Of a stretch of 39,152 bases of DNA, positions 37,275 through 39,152 are shown piece by piece. The number at the start of each line of letters is the position of its first letter. The stretch's first letter is position 1. The notes below the pieces were generated by a model. That model was not told the DNA's origin. It saw only the letters and a list, made by a program, of their open reading frames with translations, and did not search any database. Source of the DNA: an uncultured Phascolarctobacterium sp. (GTDB taxonomy: Bacteria; Bacillota; Negativicutes; Acidaminococcales; Acidaminococcaceae); contig CAAEPE010000052.1 in the NCBI GenBank assembly GCA_900757795.1, positions 1 through 39,152 on the forward strand, read 5' to 3'. Both the position numbers and the translations under genes were made by a program.

Positions 37275-38321
37275 ATGATTAAACGAATGAAATTACCAAA
37301 CGGATATGGCAGTATCACAAAAAAGTCAGACTGCAACAGGCGCAGACCTTATGTAGTACGCAAAACAATTCAGGGCAAGCAGATGATTATAGGTCAGTAC
37401 GCCACCTACGAAGAAGCTCTAGGCTTTCTTGTAGACTACAACAAAAACCCGCATATATACTCGCCTAATAGGATAACTTTTACAGAACTCTATCACCTTA
37501 TGTCAGCTGAACGATTTCCTAAATTGGCCAAAGCTACCTGCAGCAACTATCAAGCAGCATACAAACACTGTACTCCTTTATATGAAAAACGGTTTACTGA
37601 ATTACATATCTCTGATCTGCAGGACATTATCAGGACAATGTCCAAAAACAATATAGGCTACGCCAGTCAGAAAAAGGTGCGTCAGTTACTCCATCATGTC
37701 TACAGCTATGCAGTGAAATATGAATTTATTCCACCATCCGCAGATATTACACGATATATAGACTTGGACAAAAACAGGACTATATATCCCAAAAAGCCTT
37801 TTAATATTCGCCAGCTTAACCGCGTCCGTACACTTATTGACGATAACCACATACTAGCAAGATGGGCAATGTGTATAGTCATGATGTGCTATTGCGGCAC
37901 TCGCCCCTCTGAATTTCTTGCTATCACAAAAGCCGATGTTAAGCTGCGCCAACGTTACTTTATCGTTCGAGATAGTAAGACCGAAGCTGGTCGCAACAGA
38001 CTTGTACCTATCAGTCGCAAAACACTGCCATACTTTGAATATTGGATGAACCAGCCCGGAAAAACGCTAATAACAGATGATAACAACAATAAACTTAATT
38101 ATCATCAATTTAGGACATTCTTTGACAAAGTTATGAAAGTCAGTCGTTGTAAACACACGCCTCACGAATGCCGCCACACCTGCGCAACGTGGCTTGACAA
38201 CAAAGGAGCTAACGAGGTTGCAACAAAGAAAATACTTGGTCATGCTTGTCAGGGTATTACTAAAAGCGTATATACGCACAAAAGTCTTAGAGAGTTAAAG
38301 AAAGCTATAGATTTGTTGTAG
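37275..38321 (+). CDS. Phage tyrosine recombinase/integrase
   Basis: This is a tyrosine recombinase of about 348 residues. The N-terminal part has an AP2/arm-type DNA-binding region (GYGSITKKSDCNRRRPYVVRKTI...GQYATYEEAL), then a SAM-like core-binding domain (about 70-160). The catalytic domain carries Arg in YCGTRPSEF, a Lys hairpin around SKTEAGRNR, HECRHTCATW (His/Arg), the LGH box and the nucleophile Tyr in VYTHKSL. All required residues are present, so it is probably active. AGGAG 10 bases before ATG 37275 favours that start over GTG 37266. It runs opposite to the flanking phage genes, between the lysis cassette and a tail-associated gene, which is unusual for a prophage integrase. Confidence 0.93.
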   Translation: MIKRMKLPNGYGSITKKSDCNRRRPYVVRKTIQGKQMIIGQYATYEEALGFLVDYNKNPHIYSPNRITFTELYHLMSAERFPKLAKATCSNYQAAYKHCTPLYEKRFTELHISDLQDIIRTMSKNNIGYASQKKVRQLLHHVYSYAVKYEFIPPSADITRYIDLDKNRTIYPKKPFNIRQLNRVRTLIDDNHILARWAMCIVMMCYCGTRPSEFLAITKADVKLRQRYFIVRDSKTEAGRNRLVPISRKTLPYFEYWMNQPGKTLITDDNNNKLNYHQFRTFFDKVMKVSRCKHTPHECRHTCATWLDNKGANEVATKKILGHACQGITKSVYTHKSLRELKKAIDLL

Positions 38322-38322
38322 C

Positions 38323-38341
38323 GGTACTAATATGGTACTAA
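38323..38341 (+). repeat. Direct repeat GGTACTAA x2 just after the integrase stop
   Basis: GGTACTAA occurs at 38323-38330 and 38334-38341, three bases apart. Its position directly behind the recombinase gene would suit an arm- or core-type binding site, but nothing else supports this. Confidence 0.35.
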
Positions 38342-38342
38342 C

Positions 38343-38373
38343 AAGCCTGTTGCCAATACGTGGCAACAGGCTT
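38343..38373. terminator. Terminator after the recombinase
   Basis: A perfect 13-bp stem AAGCCTGTTGCCA / TGGCAACAGGCTT with a 5-base loop is followed by TTCTTT on the plus strand. It may also stop transcription coming from the DUF4376 gene. Confidence 0.85.
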
Positions 38374-38457
38374 TCTTTACGCCTTTTTTGCGTCACTAAC
38401 GCGGTTCTGAAAAAGCAAAATCGGCAAAAGCCGCTCACAGCCTGCGTTTCAGCCGTT

Positions 38458-39030
38458 TTACCATACAATTTGCGCCAGTTCTTTCGCCGTTTGCGCCGCT
38501 TCGCACTGCGCCTTTAGCTGCCGATATTTAACGTGCAAACTGTTACTACGTACAGCCACGGCAGCGATAACTCCGCGTAGGTCTGCTGCGCTTACGGAAA
38601 CATCTTGATTATCGGCAGTAGTCCAGTTAATCGTTGCTCCTTCGCCTTGACTATCCAAAGCGATAATAGCTGCGTTGATACGGTCGCGGGCTTTATCGTC
38701 ATAATCATAGTTATGACCATTATAAACAATCGGCTGCACTTCTTCCGCGTCGCGTTTGTCTTTAAACTCTACAATCTTCTGTTCACGCAGCTCTTGCACA
38801 CTGGGAACATAAGGCGGCGTTTCGTATAGCGTGCCGTCCAAGGCAATACTATATGCATTATCAGCATTGCCTATAAGCTTGTTAAAATCGTCGCTACCTA
38901 CAAGCACATAGCCCTGCGCTAAAAACTCCGCTATGGCTTCGTCGGGGTATTCTACAGCTAATTTTGTGTCAGCGCGAGTGCCGTCCTCAGCGGGCAAGAT
39001 TAAATATTGATTTGCATATTTTTCGTTCAT
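38458..39030 (-). CDS. Phage DUF4376-domain protein (tail-fibre-associated)
   Basis: This is a 190-residue protein. The C-terminal part (about 85-185) matches DUF4376, with KDKRDAEEVQPIVYNGHNYDYDDKARDRI, then INWTTADNQDVSVSAADLRGV and a final helical HVKYRQLKAQ region. Such proteins occur next to tail-fibre genes in phages and are taken as tail-associated or assembly proteins. The N-terminal part (ADTKLAVEYPDEAIAEFLAQGYVLVGSDDF) is not recognised. AAGGA lies about 10 bases before the ATG. Upstream tail genes would lie beyond the window edge. It is on the same strand as the lysis cassette but separated from it by the opposite-facing recombinase. Confidence 0.8.
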   Translation of the reverse strand: MNEKYANQYLILPAEDGTRADTKLAVEYPDEAIAEFLAQGYVLVGSDDFNKLIGNADNAYSIALDGTLYETPPYVPSVQELREQKIVEFKDKRDAEEVQPIVYNGHNYDYDDKARDRINAAIIALDSQGEGATINWTTADNQDVSVSAADLRGVIAAVAVRSNSLHVKYRQLKAQCEAAQTAKELAQIVW

Positions 39031-39085
39031 AATTAAATTTTCCTTTCTTTATAAACAGTGGGGAAAATATCAAAGCGGTGGCGGT

Positions 39086-39121
39086 AGCGATAGGAATGTT
39101 ACTATCACTTTTCCTATCGCT
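39086..39121. other. Inverted repeat at the window edge
   Basis: AGCGATAGGAA (39086-39096) pairs perfectly with TTCCTATCGCT (39111-39121) around a 14-base loop. On the plus strand it is followed by TTTTG. It lies about 55 bases upstream of the DUF4376 gene, so it may be a terminator or a recombination site; the sequence does not decide. Confidence 0.5.
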
Positions 39122-39152
39122 TTTGCACAATACTGCTATGCGATAACATTTG

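Noticed and set aside
38996..39152. Minus-strand frame open from the window edge through the DUF4376 start
   Set aside because: It could be the end of a tail-fibre gene, but the residues show no recognisable tail motif and it overlaps the DUF4376 gene, so it is not supported.
1..39152. CRISPR arrays or toxin-antitoxin and other defence systems
   Set aside because: No regularly spaced repeats and no recognisable defence genes were seen anywhere in the window.

Overview
The window looks like a chromosomal segment of an anaerobic diderm Firmicute, most likely one of the Negativicutes and perhaps Acidaminococcaceae/Phascolarctobacterium-like. This placement is an inference. It rests on Firmicute-style gene order (cggR-gap-pgk-tpi-gpmI-eno; secG-est-rnr-smpB-ssrA), strong GGAGG ribosome binding sites, a K+-type membrane pyrophosphatase, an iron-only-hydrogenase regulator, a selenium-utilisation cluster and YfcC/NhaC-type carriers. 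No rRNA is present to settle it.

Left edge (1-900): the 3' end of an IS3-family element abuts the C-terminal remnant of a large serine recombinase, whose frame runs into a tRNA-Glu/tRNA-Gln pair on the minus strand. From 1.0 to 3.6 kb lies an NCS2 uracil/xanthine permease with a hydantoinase/carbamoylase-type amidase, then a 66-residue membrane protein with a near-consensus promoter. From 4.0 to 11.5 kb, on the minus strand, come secG, hppA, an esterase, a thioesterase, rnr, smpB, tmRNA (ssrA) and a TM1266-type regulator. From 11.7 to 18.7 kb is the lower glycolysis operon: cggR, gap, a pgk-tpi gene fusion, gpmI and eno, headed by a tandem CggR-type operator.

From 18.9 to 20.8 kb is a queuosine-precursor operon (queC-queT-queF) behind a preQ1 riboswitch that is followed by two tandem terminators and a possible SD-masking hairpin. 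From 20.9 to 22.7 kb are rsmD, coaD and a coiled-coil protein. A DUF4127 exported protein follows on the plus strand, then an NhaC-family antiporter on the minus strand.

From 26.1 to 30.1 kb a divergent selenium locus pairs a cysteine-desulfurase-like enzyme with yedE, a TusA/YedF-like protein, a DUF3343 protein and selD. Next come a BASS-family transporter, a small repeat protein, YbjQ, a YfcC carrier and an M20 peptidase (30.1-35.1 kb).

The right end (35.4-39.2 kb) is prophage: a small HTH-like protein, two extensively overlapping coiled-coil membrane proteins resembling a spanin pair, an amidase endolysin, a holin, a tyrosine recombinase pointing the opposite way, and a DUF4376 tail-associated protein. 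The prophage continues beyond the window.

The most unusual signals are the overlapping spanin-like gene pair, the recombinase sitting between lysis and tail genes, the selD cluster without selA/selB/selC nearby, and the layered control of the queuosine leader. No CRISPR array and no rRNA gene was seen.
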